Shown here: positions 28,306 to 37,187 of the stretch, piece after piece
Numbering within the stretch: the first letter of the stretch is position 1
How the letters are laid out: every line of letters starts with the position of its first letter
Assembly: GCF_018069865.1 (NCBI RefSeq)
Contig: NZ_JAGQDG010000001.1
Span: forward strand, 434,001 to 498,000
Source: Ideonella paludis
GTDB taxonomy: Bacteria > Pseudomonadota > Gammaproteobacteria > Burkholderiales > Burkholderiaceae_C
Reading direction: 5' to 3'
Length of the DNA stretch: 64,000 bases
The notes under the pieces: model-generated
The model's database searches: none
Seen by the model: only the letters and a program-made list of their open reading frames with translations
Told to the model about the DNA's origin: nothing
Made by a program: the position numbers and the translations under genes

Positions 28306-28527
28306 GGCGCGAGGTAGGCCCCAGGGCGATTTGAGAGGCGCTGAGGAGCGCAGGGGTGGGCTGGGGCGCGCGGAGCGCGCATCAATCTCTGACTCGCAGC
28401 AGATGATTGAGCGTAACGAACGCAGTGAGTGGAGCGAGTTCTGCAGCGCCCAGCCCAGCGCGAGCACCGCAAGGGAGTCGGCTTTGGCCGACCGCCTCTC
28501 CATGAGCCCTGGGGCCTGCCCCGCGCC
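28306..28527. repeat. Inverted-repeat element, about 220 bp, non-coding
   Basis: Arms 28306-28327 (GGCGCGAGGTAGGCCCCAGGGC) and 28506-28527 are complementary at 20 of 22 positions. The interior is rich in GAGCG/GCGAG words (for example AGTGAGTGGAGCGAGT near 28424-28439) that can fold further. No credible gene lies in 28121-28626. Size, arms and position suggest a dispersed repeat or a transposon derivative; no target duplication was identified. Confidence 0.5.
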
Positions 28528-28626
28528 AGGGCCAGCGAGCACCAACCCAATGGCGTGACAGGAAAATGTGCTCACCCAAAGGCCTGTGCCGACGGAATGC
28601 CCCCAACCCAGCAGCGATTCAAGGGC

Positions 28627-29070
28627 TTACCGCTTCAACGCCACCCCATAAGGATGGAGCGTGGCCAGCATCACCCCTGCCTTGACCGCTGGGTCGCCCT
28701 CCATGAAGCGGCGCGCGGCAGCTTCGTCGTCGGCCTCGAAGATCACCAAGCCAAAGGTCTTGTCGAGCGGCTCGTTGGTGCGGCCGGCCAGCAGCACCTG
28801 GCCGGCTTCGGTGGCGGCTTTCAGATATTGGAAGTGCGCCCCCACCAAGCCGCGCTCGCGGTCGGTCCAGCCGCTGTCTTGATGCAGGGTCGGGGCGAGG
28901 CGGAGGACATAAAGAAAGGTGGGGCGGCTCATGGCTTTGGCTGGAGTGGACGTGGACGTGGGAGCAGGAGGCGTTGCAGTTTGCGCTTGCGCGAAGCCGG
29001 CCAAGCACAGCGCTGCGGCGCTCACGCCCAGCAAGCTCAGGCGACGCAGGTGCAACACGAGTGAGTTCAT
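28627..29070 (-). CDS. Exported YciI-family protein
   Basis: 147 residues: a signal peptide (LSLLGVSAAALCLAGFAQAQ), a Thr/Pro/Ser linker, and a YCII domain (FLYVLRLAPTLHQDSGW; QVLLAGRTNEPLDKTFGLVIFEADDEAAARRFMEGDPAV). Most family members are cytosolic, so the signal peptide is notable. Its ATG overlaps the TGA of the TfoX-like gene (ATGA), making it the last gene of a three-gene operon. Confidence 0.8.
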   Translation of the reverse strand: MNSLVLHLRRLSLLGVSAAALCLAGFAQAQTATPPAPTSTSTPAKAMSRPTFLYVLRLAPTLHQDSGWTDRERGLVGAHFQYLKAATEAGQVLLAGRTNEPLDKTFGLVIFEADDEAAARRFMEGDPAVKAGVMLATLHPYGVALKR

Positions 29071-29357
29071 GACGAAGACTCCTTTATAGACAAACGCTCG
29101 GCGTCTTCCAGCGCCAGCAGCAAGCTGGTGCGGTGGTCCCGAGCCACTTGCAGCCAAGGCAAGCCGGTGAGTGCGCCCTCCAAGGCCCACAGCAAATTCA
29201 AGCTGGCTTTGGGCTGGCTGCGGCGCACCTGTGCAAAGGCATGCACCGCGCCCAAGGCACGCAGACGCGGCAGGTCTGCAATGCCTGCAGCCCGCAACAT
29301 CTCCGCAGAGGCAGGGCCAAGGTTGGGCAGGCTGGCGAAGGATGAGGTGTCATTCAT
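29067..29357 (-). CDS. TfoX C-terminal-domain protein
   Basis: 96 residues beginning MNDTSSFASLPNLGPASAEMLRAAGI, the helix-hairpin-helix-like TfoX C-terminal domain that also occurs alone. TfoX/Sxy regulates competence and CRP-S promoters in gamma-proteobacteria, but isolated C-terminal domains have no settled role. It is translationally coupled at both ends: 4-base overlaps with the dehydrogenase before it and the YciI gene after it. Confidence 0.8.
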   Translation of the reverse strand: MNDTSSFASLPNLGPASAEMLRAAGIADLPRLRALGAVHAFAQVRRSQPKASLNLLWALEGALTGLPWLQVARDHRTSLLLALEDAERLSIKESSS

Positions 29358-31288
29358 GTCGCCGCCCGGTACGGCCCCGGCCGCTGCGCCCAGCGCGGGA
29401 GCTGCGCCTCAGGCAGCAATTCGCTGATCGCGCGGGTGGCTTGGTCGATGGCGCTGTGGGCATAGGCAAAGGCGCCGGCGTCGCTGTTGGCAATGGCCAC
29501 GCGGCCCCAGCCCTGGCGCGCCAGCTCGCAGGGCAAGGGGCCTTGGGGCCAATAGGCGTCGGCGCCGTGCATGTACTCGTAGGCATAGCCGTGGGCCCAG
29601 CGGTTGAAGGTCACGGCCTCGACATCTTGGTCTTGGAAGCCATAAGGCCCCAGGGCGCTGCGCAGCAGGTGCATGGCGGGGGCCAGCAGGTCCTCGGTGC
29701 GCCAGGCCTGAAGTTGCTGGCGGCCGAGGTGGGCTTGCTGGCGCGGTGGCAGCCCTTGCGCCTCGGTGGGCAGCACCACTTTGGCCAGGTGCAGCAAGAT
29801 GGGGTGGTCCGGCCCGGGTGAGGCGCGGGCAGCGCCCATATTGACCGGAAAGTCCAGGCTGGCCTCGGGCCAGAAGCCACCCACCGAGCGCAAGCCGCTC
29901 CAGCCCGCACGAGCAAACGGACGCCAGTTCGACAACAACACGTTGGCATAGATCAGCGGCGTCTTGACCTGGTCGGCCAGCGCTTGGCGCTGCGCGGGCG
30001 GGATCTCCTCGCTCATCCTGGCAACGGCCCGGTGCCAGCAAGCCAGCACCACCCGCCGCGCCCGAACTTGGCGCCGCTGGCCTTGTCCATCCAATACCTC
30101 CAAGCGCACGCTGGGCGCGGAGGCCACCGGGCCGTCGTGCTGCACCTGCACCACCGTGTGCTGCAAGCGCAGGCGCACGGCAGAGGCCGGCGCCTGCAGC
30201 GCGGCCATGTTCAGCGGCGTATCCACCAAGCTCTCCAGGCCCTGGCCCGGCAGAGCGGCGGGGTTCAGGCTGCGCAGCAGCGCCCGCACCACCCCGTGGT
30301 TGCCATCAGGGAAGTGGTAGATGTAGCGATCGGCACCTTGCAGCAGTTGCTGGGCGCTGGGCGAGAGGCGCGGCTCGGGCTGCTCGCCCAGTGGCAGCCC
30401 GGCAAACCCTGGCATGCCCGCCGCCCAGGCATCCAGGGCGTTGACTTGGTCAATGCCCACGCCAAAGTAGGCCTCGGTGTCTTGCTGAAAGTACTGCGCC
30501 ACCTGGGGATGCAGGCGCCAGACACGCAGCAGGAACTGGCGATAGCTGATGCGCGCCAGGGCGTCCCGGCGTTGGCGAGGGCTGCGCGCTTGGGGCAGGA
30601 CGTCCTCCACACTGTTGAGCAGGCGCAGCAAGTCGGCCTGGGCGCTGGGCGCCATGGGCAAGGCGGCAGCCCACAGGCGTTGGGCTTGGGCGCGGCGCGG
30701 CGGCAGCACCGTGGGCTGGGCCGCCTGGGGCCAAACGCCCGGCTCAAACACCAGGGCATGGCCCTTCAAGCCATGGCGCTCATGCCAGCCGTGGTCAAAG
30801 AACTCGCTGTCAAAGCGCTTCAAATCAATGCCCACACCTTGCAACACGGCGTTCACGGCCGGCGAGAAAAGCCCGGGGCTGTCCAAAGACTGTGAGCCGC
30901 CATAGCCCACCAAGCGCTCACCGCTGCGGCTGAGAAACTCATTGCGGTGGGCATGGCCGCCGAGGTGCTCGGCGGCATCCAAGAGCAAGATGCGGGGCTC
31001 GCGCCCTTGGCGGCGTTCAAGCTGCTGGAACCACCAGGCGCCGGCCAAGCCCGACAAGCCCGCCCCCACCACCACCAGGTCTTCCATGCCGTCTTCGGCC
31101 AGCGCGGGCGCCGCGCGGTGGGCTTCAGGCGCATCGCGCCAGCGGTGGGCTTGATGGCGGGCGGCGTCTGTCTGGCCCTCTTCGCGCACGAGGGGCTCTT
31201 GGCGCTCCTGCGCCAGGAGCGCGGGGGCGGCAGCGCCCAGGGCCACGCCCTCCAGAAAGTCTCGACGGGTGATGTGGGGCCAGCGCAT
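29354..31288 (-). CDS. FAD-dependent amine oxidoreductase, spermidine-dehydrogenase-like, TAT-exported
   Basis: 644 residues. ITRRDFLEGVALGAAA is a twin-arginine signal. The flavin motif is VVVGAGLSGLAGAW (GAGLSG 75-80), followed by GGHAHRNEF, as in bacterial spermidine dehydrogenases. The C-terminal NRWAHGYAYEYMHG segment and closing FAD contacts are present. The family oxidises polyamines to an aldehyde and diaminopropane or related products in the periplasm; substrate here is inferred. First gene of an operon with the TfoX-like and YciI genes. Confidence 0.8.
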   Translation of the reverse strand: MRWPHITRRDFLEGVALGAAAPALLAQERQEPLVREEGQTDAARHQAHRWRDAPEAHRAAPALAEDGMEDLVVVGAGLSGLAGAWWFQQLERRQGREPRILLLDAAEHLGGHAHRNEFLSRSGERLVGYGGSQSLDSPGLFSPAVNAVLQGVGIDLKRFDSEFFDHGWHERHGLKGHALVFEPGVWPQAAQPTVLPPRRAQAQRLWAAALPMAPSAQADLLRLLNSVEDVLPQARSPRQRRDALARISYRQFLLRVWRLHPQVAQYFQQDTEAYFGVGIDQVNALDAWAAGMPGFAGLPLGEQPEPRLSPSAQQLLQGADRYIYHFPDGNHGVVRALLRSLNPAALPGQGLESLVDTPLNMAALQAPASAVRLRLQHTVVQVQHDGPVASAPSVRLEVLDGQGQRRQVRARRVVLACWHRAVARMSEEIPPAQRQALADQVKTPLIYANVLLSNWRPFARAGWSGLRSVGGFWPEASLDFPVNMGAARASPGPDHPILLHLAKVVLPTEAQGLPPRQQAHLGRQQLQAWRTEDLLAPAMHLLRSALGPYGFQDQDVEAVTFNRWAHGYAYEYMHGADAYWPQGPLPCELARQGWGRVAIANSDAGAFAYAHSAIDQATRAISELLPEAQLPRWAQRPGPYRAAT

Positions 31289-31350
31289 ACCCGATTGTGG
31301 GTATGTTCCGGCGCAAGGCGCATCCGAGGAAGTCCGGCTATCGTGCGCGC

Positions 31351-31893
31351 ATGAGTGATGCGCTCTTGGCTTTGCAGCCCAGCCCCGCAGCGGGCTTTGA
31401 TCAACCTCTAGACATGCTGGACGGCTGCCATGAGCGCCTGCGCCGCAGCTTGGCGCTTTTGGAGCGCCTCAGCGCGCATCTGACGGCCCACGGCGCAGAT
31501 CAAGCCGCCCAAGAGGCCGCCCGCGATGTGCTGCGCTACTTTGACCTGGCCGCGCCCCATCACCACCAGGACGAGGAGTTGCACCTGGTGCCACTGCTGC
31601 AGCGCGACCCCAGCACCCGCGCCTGGGCTGAACAATTGTTGAGCGACCATGCGCAGCTGGCCCCCTTGTGGTTGAACGCACGCATCGCCCTGGTGAAGGT
31701 CAGCGAGGGCGTGTGGCCAGCCGAGACCGAGGCTGCCGCCCTTCAAGCCCAGTGGGCGCAGTGGGCCCAGGCGCTCAGGGCTCATGCCGCGTGGGAGGAT
31801 GCGGTGGTCTACCCCTGGGTGCGCACACAGCTGTCCACCGACCATGCCCACGCCATGGGCCAAGAGATGGCGCAGCGGCGCGGCGTGCGCTGA
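31351..31893 (+). CDS. Hemerythrin-like HHE-domain protein
   Basis: 180 residues. Iron-ligand candidates occur in the expected order: H in LDGCHERLRRSL, HHHQDEELH, SDHAQLAPLW and HAAWEDAVVYPW. The fold is a four-helix bundle holding a di-iron site that binds O2, NO or metal. ATG 31351 gives MSDALLALQP; a longer version from 31297 would read back into the divergent dehydrogenase gene's start. Confidence 0.8.
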   Translation: MSDALLALQPSPAAGFDQPLDMLDGCHERLRRSLALLERLSAHLTAHGADQAAQEAARDVLRYFDLAAPHHHQDEELHLVPLLQRDPSTRAWAEQLLSDHAQLAPLWLNARIALVKVSEGVWPAETEAAALQAQWAQWAQALRAHAAWEDAVVYPWVRTQLSTDHAHAMGQEMAQRRGVR

Positions 31894-31964
31894 ATAGCCC
31901 GCCCTTGCACCGCTCCCGCTGAGCTTGGCTACCATAGCGTCCTGTGTCCACTGAAAGCCCGCTC

Positions 31965-32537
31965 ATGCTGCGTCGCTCCCTTGCCCTGACCCTCTTTGTG
32001 GGTTTGCCCCTGATGGCCTGCTCTGACGCGGCCAACACCGCTCCTGTTGCCGCCACCGGCAAGCCGGTGGACATCGAGGCCTACCAAAAAGCCGCCAAAG
32101 CCCACGGCTTCAGCACCGGGCCGGTGATGGCGTCGCAAACCCTGTATGTGTTTTTCGACCCGGCCTGCCCCCACTGCGCTCAGCTCTGGGCGAATGCCAA
32201 GCCGCTGGCGAAAAAGCTGCGCATTGTCTGGATCCCCGTCGGCTGGCTGCGGCCCAAGTCCATCGAGGTGGGCGCGGCCATCTTGTCGGCCCCCTCGCCC
32301 GCTGACGCCATGGAAGAGCACGAGAGCAAGATGCTGGCCCGCACCGGCACCATGACCTTGCCCGAGACCGTGCCCGAAGAGGCCAAGGCCAAGCTCAAGG
32401 CCAACACCGACCTCTTCTTGAGCCTGCGCTCGGAGAGCGTGCCGCTGATCATTTATCGCAACGGCAAGACCGGCGCCCATGGGCGCACCGAGGGCGCGAT
32501 CAGCGCCGATGAAATCGCTAACCTGGTGGGACTATGA
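31965..32537 (+). CDS. DsbC/DsbG-like thioredoxin-fold lipoprotein
   Basis: 190 residues. The signal peptide ends in a lipobox LMAC (C19), so it is probably lipid-anchored in the periplasm. Active-site CPHC (C68, C71) lies in YVFFDPACPHCAQLW, as in the DsbC/DsbG disulfide isomerase group, and the cis-Pro loop is SVPLIIY. It lacks the long N-terminal dimerisation domain of DsbC. ATG 31965 was preferred over GTG 31944 since the hydrophobic core then begins within five residues. The next gene overlaps by 4 bases. Confidence 0.8.
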   Translation: MLRRSLALTLFVGLPLMACSDAANTAPVAATGKPVDIEAYQKAAKAHGFSTGPVMASQTLYVFFDPACPHCAQLWANAKPLAKKLRIVWIPVGWLRPKSIEVGAAILSAPSPADAMEEHESKMLARTGTMTLPETVPEEAKAKLKANTDLFLSLRSESVPLIIYRNGKTGAHGRTEGAISADEIANLVGL

Positions 32538-32707
32538 AACGATTTGGTGGTGTGGGTCGGGGTGCTGCGCGTGGCGCCGCACGGGGCGGGCTCAACGGTG
32601 CCCTGCGCGGCTCCCTGGGCAACAAAGGCCTGGTGCAAGGCCTGCTGATGGGCGTGGTGATGGGCCTGATCCGTGGCGCCATCCGCGCCTTCATGCGGCG
32701 GCGCTGA
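32534..32707 (+). CDS. 57-residue Gly/Arg-rich amphipathic small protein
   Basis: ATG 32534 overlaps the TGA of the DsbG-like gene (ATGA), and the frame stays open for 57 codons. Residues 1-32 are Gly/Arg-rich ([19 protein letters not shown]), residues 33-49 form a hydrophobic segment with GxxxG-like spacing ([18 protein letters not shown]), and the end is RAFMRRR. It could insert in a membrane or act as a cationic amphipathic peptide. Tight coupling suggests a role with the thioredoxin-fold lipoprotein. The last 17 bases overlap the convergent mnmA. I do not recognise a family. Confidence 0.6.
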   Translation: MKRFGGVGRGAARGAARGGLNGALRGSLGNKGLVQGLLMGVVMGLIRGAIRAFMRRR

Positions 32708-33806
32708 TCACCCCACCGCCCAGGCAGACCTCGCCGTCATAGAGCACGGCGGATTGCCCGGGCGTCACGGCCCATTGCGCCTGCGCAAAGTCCAGCCTGA
32801 AGTTCGGCCCGAGTGCCGCGCTCAAGGCGCCGGGTGAGTCCGCCTGGCGATAGCGGCTCTTGGTGCCATAGGTGGCCGCCGTGGGCGGCACGCCCGCCAC
32901 CCAGCTCGCGTTGTCTGCCTCCAGCCATTGGTATTGCAGCGCCGGGTGGTCATGGCCTTGCACCACCACCAGCGCGTTGCGCTCCAGGTCTTTGCGCGCC
33001 ACAAACCAAGGCTGGTGCTCACCCCCGCCGCGCGGCGCTTTCTTCTCCTTGACGCCGCCAATGCCCAAGCCCTGGCGCTGGCCCAGGGTGTAGAAGCTCA
33101 GGCCCACATGCTGGCCGAGTTTGCGGCCCCGCTCATCCACGATGGGGCCGGGCTGGTGCTTCAGATAGCGGTTCAGAAACTCTCTGAAGGGCCGCTCGCC
33201 GATGAAGCAAATGCCGGTGGAGTCCTTCTTCTTGGCATTGGGCAAGCCGATCTCTTCGGCCAAGCGCCGCACTTCTGTTTTGGGCAACTCGCCCACCGGA
33301 AAGAGCGTGCGTGCCAGTTGCGCCTGGTTCAAGCGGTGCAAGAAGTAGCTCTGGTCTTTCAGCGGGTCCAGGCCTTTGAGCAGCTGAAAGGCGCCGTCGT
33401 GCTGCCGCACCCGCGCATAGTGGCCAGTGGCAATCTTGTCGGCCCCGCGCGCAAAGGCATGATCCAAAAAGGCCTTGAACTTGATCTCGGCGTTGCACAG
33501 CACATCCGGGTTGGGGGTACGCCCCGCCTCGTATTCGCGCAAGAATTCCGCAAATACCCGGTCTTTGTAGTCGGCCGCGAAGTTCACATGCTCGATCTCG
33601 ATGCCGATGACGTCTGCAACGGCCGCTGCGTCCACAAAATCGATGTTGGACGAGCAAAATTCGCTGTCGTCGTCATCCTCCCAGTTCTTCATGAAGATGC
33701 CGACCACCTCGTGCCCTTGCTGCTTGAGCAGCCAGGCCGAGACAGCCGAGTCGACACCGCCGGAGAGTCCGACCACGACGCGTTGGAGTGGGTTTTTTGA
33801 GTTCAT
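32691..33806 (-). CDS. mnmA: tRNA-specific 2-thiouridylase
   Basis: Activates C2 of the wobble uridine in tRNA Lys/Glu/Gln with ATP and inserts sulfur. 371 residues. The PP-loop SGGVDS (15-20) and the two catalytic cysteines C104 ([11 protein letters not shown]) and C200 ([10 protein letters not shown]) are in place, as is GHYAR. nudJ, usually near it in this bacterial group, lies at 36538-37026 with the FIST/kinase pair between. Confidence 0.96.
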   Translation of the reverse strand: MNSKNPLQRVVVGLSGGVDSAVSAWLLKQQGHEVVGIFMKNWEDDDDSEFCSSNIDFVDAAAVADVIGIEIEHVNFAADYKDRVFAEFLREYEAGRTPNPDVLCNAEIKFKAFLDHAFARGADKIATGHYARVRQHDGAFQLLKGLDPLKDQSYFLHRLNQAQLARTLFPVGELPKTEVRRLAEEIGLPNAKKKDSTGICFIGERPFREFLNRYLKHQPGPIVDERGRKLGQHVGLSFYTLGQRQGLGIGGVKEKKAPRGGGEHQPWFVARKDLERNALVVVQGHDHPALQYQWLEADNASWVAGVPPTAATYGTKSRYRQADSPGALSAALGPNFRLDFAQAQWAVTPGQSAVLYDGEVCLGGGVISAAA

Positions 33807-33891
33807 GCCGCCCCCATTTTAGGAAGCCTGCACAGCGCCCCTCTGCTAGAGTGGCTTGGCTATGCCCAGGGCAAGGTGCAGAGGAGTATTG

Positions 33892-35058
33892 ATGCAAGTC
33901 GCCCAACTCAACGTTTCGCCGCAAGAGCGGCCCACCGCCGCCGCCCTGCGGGGCCTGATGGCCGAGTCCCCCGACCTGGTGCTGCTCTTTGGCGACGCCG
34001 CCCTGCTGCATGACGCCGCTTGGCTCTCAACCCTGCGCGAGACCTGGCCCACCGCATCCCTGGCCGGGTGTTCTACGGCAGGTCAGATCCAAGGAGAGAC
34101 GGTCCATGCCCACGGCGGTGTCTTGACGGCAGTGCGCTTTGAACAGGCCCAAGTCCAGGTCGCACGCGTGCCTCTGAACGGGCTGGAGGGCTCCCGCGAC
34201 GCCGGCAAGGCCCTGGCGCGCACCCTCACCGCGCAGGCGGATACCGCCCCTCGCGGCGTCATCGTGCTCGCACAGGGCGTCAACATCAATGGCAGCTGTC
34301 TGATCGAAGGCCTGCAGTCAGGCTTGCCCGCTCAGGTGGTGGTGGCCGGTGGCTTGGCGGGCGACGACGGCGCTTTTGCCCGGACCTGGGTCTTGAGTGA
34401 AGAAGGCCCCAGCGCAGAGCATGTGGTGGGCATCGGCCTCTACGGCGAATCGCTGTGCTTCGGCCAGGCCGCTTACGGCGGCTGGAAGCCCTTTGGCATG
34501 GCGCGCCGAGCCACGCGCGTCGACGGCTCGCGCCTGTATGAGCTGGATGGCGAGCCGGCCTTGGAGCTCTATCGCCGCTATTTGGGCGACCACGCCCAAG
34601 ACCTGCCCGCCTCGGGCTTGCTGTTTCCCTTTGAAGTGCTGGATGAGCAATTGCAGCCCACCGGCCTGGTGCGCACCATTTTGGGCATCGACGCAGAGAG
34701 CGGCTCGCTGACCCTGGCCGGTGACCTGCCCCACCACAGCATGCTGCGCCTGATGTATGCCAGCACCGACGCCCTGGTCGACGGCGCCCAAACCGCCGCC
34801 GAGCATGTGCACCAGGCCTTGCCCGCGCCGGCCGAGTTGGCCTTGCTGGTGAGCTGCGTGGGCCGCAAGCTGGTGATGGGCGAGCGGGTCGAGGAGGAGC
34901 TTGAAGCCGTGCACGGTAGCCTGGGCCATCAAGCGGCCTTGGCGGGCTTTTATTCCTATGGCGAGATCGCCCCCTTGGGGCATGATGCGTCCAGCATTTG
35001 CAGCCTGAACAACCAGACCATGACGATTCTGGGCCTGTGTGAACGCCCCGTGGCCTGA
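33892..35058 (+). CDS. FIST-domain sensory protein
   Basis: 388 residues: FIST N domain (about 25-225; ASLAGCSTAGQI, VVAGGLAGDDGAF) and FIST C domain (about 230-375; SFxSYGEIAP-type end seen as GFYSYGEIAPLGHDASSICSLN). The domain is thought to bind small ligands, perhaps amino acids, for signal transduction. GAGGAG lies 6 bases before ATG 33892. The stop overlaps the start of a histidine kinase lacking its own sensor (TGATG), so FIST probably supplies the input. Confidence 0.9.
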   Translation: MQVAQLNVSPQERPTAAALRGLMAESPDLVLLFGDAALLHDAAWLSTLRETWPTASLAGCSTAGQIQGETVHAHGGVLTAVRFEQAQVQVARVPLNGLEGSRDAGKALARTLTAQADTAPRGVIVLAQGVNINGSCLIEGLQSGLPAQVVVAGGLAGDDGAFARTWVLSEEGPSAEHVVGIGLYGESLCFGQAAYGGWKPFGMARRATRVDGSRLYELDGEPALELYRRYLGDHAQDLPASGLLFPFEVLDEQLQPTGLVRTILGIDAESGSLTLAGDLPHHSMLRLMYASTDALVDGAQTAAEHVHQALPAPAELALLVSCVGRKLVMGERVEEELEAVHGSLGHQAALAGFYSYGEIAPLGHDASSICSLNNQTMTILGLCERPVA

Positions 35059-36488
35059 TGTCTGACCCCCACAAAACTTCCAAGCTGTTGGCGCGGCAAC
35101 TGCGCGCCACTTTGGGTGCGCCCAGCCGTGAGGCCTTGGCCGCACAGTTCGGCCCCGAGGCCAGCCTGGACGAATTGCGCCATCTCGCCGCCCGGCTGCC
35201 CGCGTTGCTGGAACGAGTCGATACCGCCTACCTGGACATGGAACGCGACTTGGCCCTGGTGCAGCGCAGCCTGGAGCTCAGCTCGGCGGAGCTGAACGCC
35301 GCGCGTGATGTGGCCGAGCAGGCCAATGCCGCCAAATCACGCTTTCTGGCCAATGTCAGCCACGAGCTGCGCACGCCGGTCAATGGCTTGGCCGGCATGA
35401 CCCAGCTCATGCTGATGGGGTCCTCCTTGAGTGACGCCGACCGCGCTCGCCTGGAAGTGATGGACCGCTCCACCCGGGCGCTGCAAGCCATCATCAGCGA
35501 CCTGCTGGATTGGGCGCAGGCCGACGCACGCCGCGTGCGCTTGGAGCGTGAACCCTTCTCCGTGCGGGAGTTGATGCGCGATGTGATGGTGCTGCTGCAA
35601 GGCGATGCCGACCGCAAAGGCCTGCAATTGCGCTGCCATCTGGCGCCCGACCTGCCGCCTTGGCTGCTGGGCGATGCCGGGCGGCTGCGCCAGATCTTGC
35701 TTAATTTGATCGGCAATGCAGTCAAGTTCACCGACCGCGGCCACGTCGTGGTGACTTTGTCCGGCAGCGTGCTGGGCGAGGGCGCCGACGCGCCCTATCT
35801 GCTGCACGGCAGCGTGCGTGACACCGGCCCAGGCATTCCCGATGCTGACCGCGACCGCATCTTCCAACCTTTCCAGCAGGCCGACGGCTCCATCACCCGG
35901 CGCCATGGCGGCACCGGGCTGGGACTGGCCATCAGCGCCAACTTGGTCCACCTCATGGAGGGCACCATGTGCCTGGACTCTCGCCTGGGCGAGGGCAGCG
36001 AGTTCAGCTTCACGGTGCGGCTGGGGCAGGTGGCCGCAGAAGCCGCGCCACAAGCTCAAGCCAGCAGCATGCTGCCTGCAGCGAATGACGCGCCGCGCGG
36101 CGGCTTGCGCGTTTTGGTGGTGGAAGACAACCCGGTCAATCAGGTGGTCGCCCGCGCCCAGTTGGAGCATCTGGGCTGCGAGGTGTCGGTGGTGGAGGAT
36201 GGTGAATCTGCCCTGGCGCTGCCCGTGCCGCTGGATTACGACCTGGTGCTGATGGACCTGAACATGCCCGGCCTCAGCGGCCTGAGCGTGGCCGAAGGCC
36301 TGCGCCGCCGCGAAGCGGCCTTGGCCCAGCCCCACCGGGTCTTCATCTGCGCGCTGACGGCCTGCGCCTCTGATGAAGACCGGCAAATGGCCCTGGCCGC
36401 CGGCATGGACGAGCACATTGCCAAACCGGTGCGCCTCGAGACCTTGGACGCGTTGCTGCAGCGCCTGCGTCACCCCCCCTCTGCATGA
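35058..36488 (+). CDS. Soluble hybrid histidine kinase partnered with FIST protein
   Basis: 476 residues, no membrane helix or PAS domain. A short helical N-terminus (about 1-88) leads to the dimerisation domain with H102 (NVSHELRTP), then the ATPase domain (NAVKFTDRG, DTGPGIPD, GGTGLGLAIS), and a receiver with D400 (LVLMDLNMP) and a Lys in HIAKPV. Input presumably comes from the FIST protein encoded immediately upstream. There is no output domain and no response regulator nearby. Confidence 0.9.
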   Translation: MSDPHKTSKLLARQLRATLGAPSREALAAQFGPEASLDELRHLAARLPALLERVDTAYLDMERDLALVQRSLELSSAELNAARDVAEQANAAKSRFLANVSHELRTPVNGLAGMTQLMLMGSSLSDADRARLEVMDRSTRALQAIISDLLDWAQADARRVRLEREPFSVRELMRDVMVLLQGDADRKGLQLRCHLAPDLPPWLLGDAGRLRQILLNLIGNAVKFTDRGHVVVTLSGSVLGEGADAPYLLHGSVRDTGPGIPDADRDRIFQPFQQADGSITRRHGGTGLGLAISANLVHLMEGTMCLDSRLGEGSEFSFTVRLGQVAAEAAPQAQASSMLPAANDAPRGGLRVLVVEDNPVNQVVARAQLEHLGCEVSVVEDGESALALPVPLDYDLVLMDLNMPGLSGLSVAEGLRRREAALAQPHRVFICALTACASDEDRQMALAAGMDEHIAKPVRLETLDALLQRLRHPPSA

Positions 36489-36537
36489 CGCCGCATGGAG
36501 GCGCATTCCGGATTGCAAAAAGCAAAACCGGCATTGC

Positions 36538-37026
36538 CTACTTTTGCAGCAGCTCCACGCTAGGGTGAGTACTCAAAAGCGCCAAGGGGAAGCGCTTTCC
36601 GGCGTGGTGGTCTTCAATGCTCAGCAGCACCAAAGGGCTGCGGTGGCGGTCCACGCTGGCGCGCACTTCGGCCAAGCTCATCCACAGCGTGCGCACCACG
36701 GGGTGGTCCAGTGCTTGCCCCGCAATGCGGTCGCCCACATCACCGCAAAACGCGAAGCGCAAATAGGTGATGTCTTCGTTGGATTGCGCCCGGTGCAAGC
36801 GTGCCAAATACACCCCCACCAGCGCCTCTGGCACGAAGGGGCAGGCGGTTTCTTCCAGGGTTTCGCGGCAGGCCCCGGCCAGCAGCGACTCGCCGGGGTC
36901 AAGGTGGCCCGCCGGGTTGTTCAGCTTCAGGCCGTCGGAGGTCATCTCCTCGACCAATAAATAGTGCCCCGCGCGGTGAACAACGGCCGCCACGGTGACG
37001 CTTGGTTTCCAGCGTTCTTCTCCCAT
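36538..37026 (-). CDS. nudJ: Nudix hydrolase, NudJ-like
   Basis: 162 residues with a full Nudix box GHLDPGESLLAGACRETLEETA, which binds the catalytic magnesium. The opening KPSVTVAAVVHRAGHYLLVEE and the length match NudJ, a phosphatase acting on HMP-PP and other nucleoside phosphates. ATG 37026 was chosen because family proteins start near KPSVTVA; upstream starts add unlikely residues. Divergent from the pnt operon. Confidence 0.85.
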   Translation of the reverse strand: MGEERWKPSVTVAAVVHRAGHYLLVEEMTSDGLKLNNPAGHLDPGESLLAGACRETLEETACPFVPEALVGVYLARLHRAQSNEDITYLRFAFCGDVGDRIAGQALDHPVVRTLWMSLAEVRASVDRHRSPLVLLSIEDHHAGKRFPLALLSTHPSVELLQK

Positions 37027-37187
37027 AGCGCGGGATGTTACGCCTGTTGAAACACGCTGAATGCAGCCCCCGCGCAACGCGACCGGGCACGTTGCCTGCT
37101 TTACCAGGCTTTGCAGTTAAGCTTTGTCGAGCATCGGCGCAAGCTGATACAGGCCACCCGGCCCGATGTACCAAGAGGAGACAGTTC

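Noticed and set aside
28117-28317. Short plus-strand frame after the low-GC ORF
   Set aside because: No good start signal, and it runs into the hairpin and inverted-repeat arm; composition is not coding-like.
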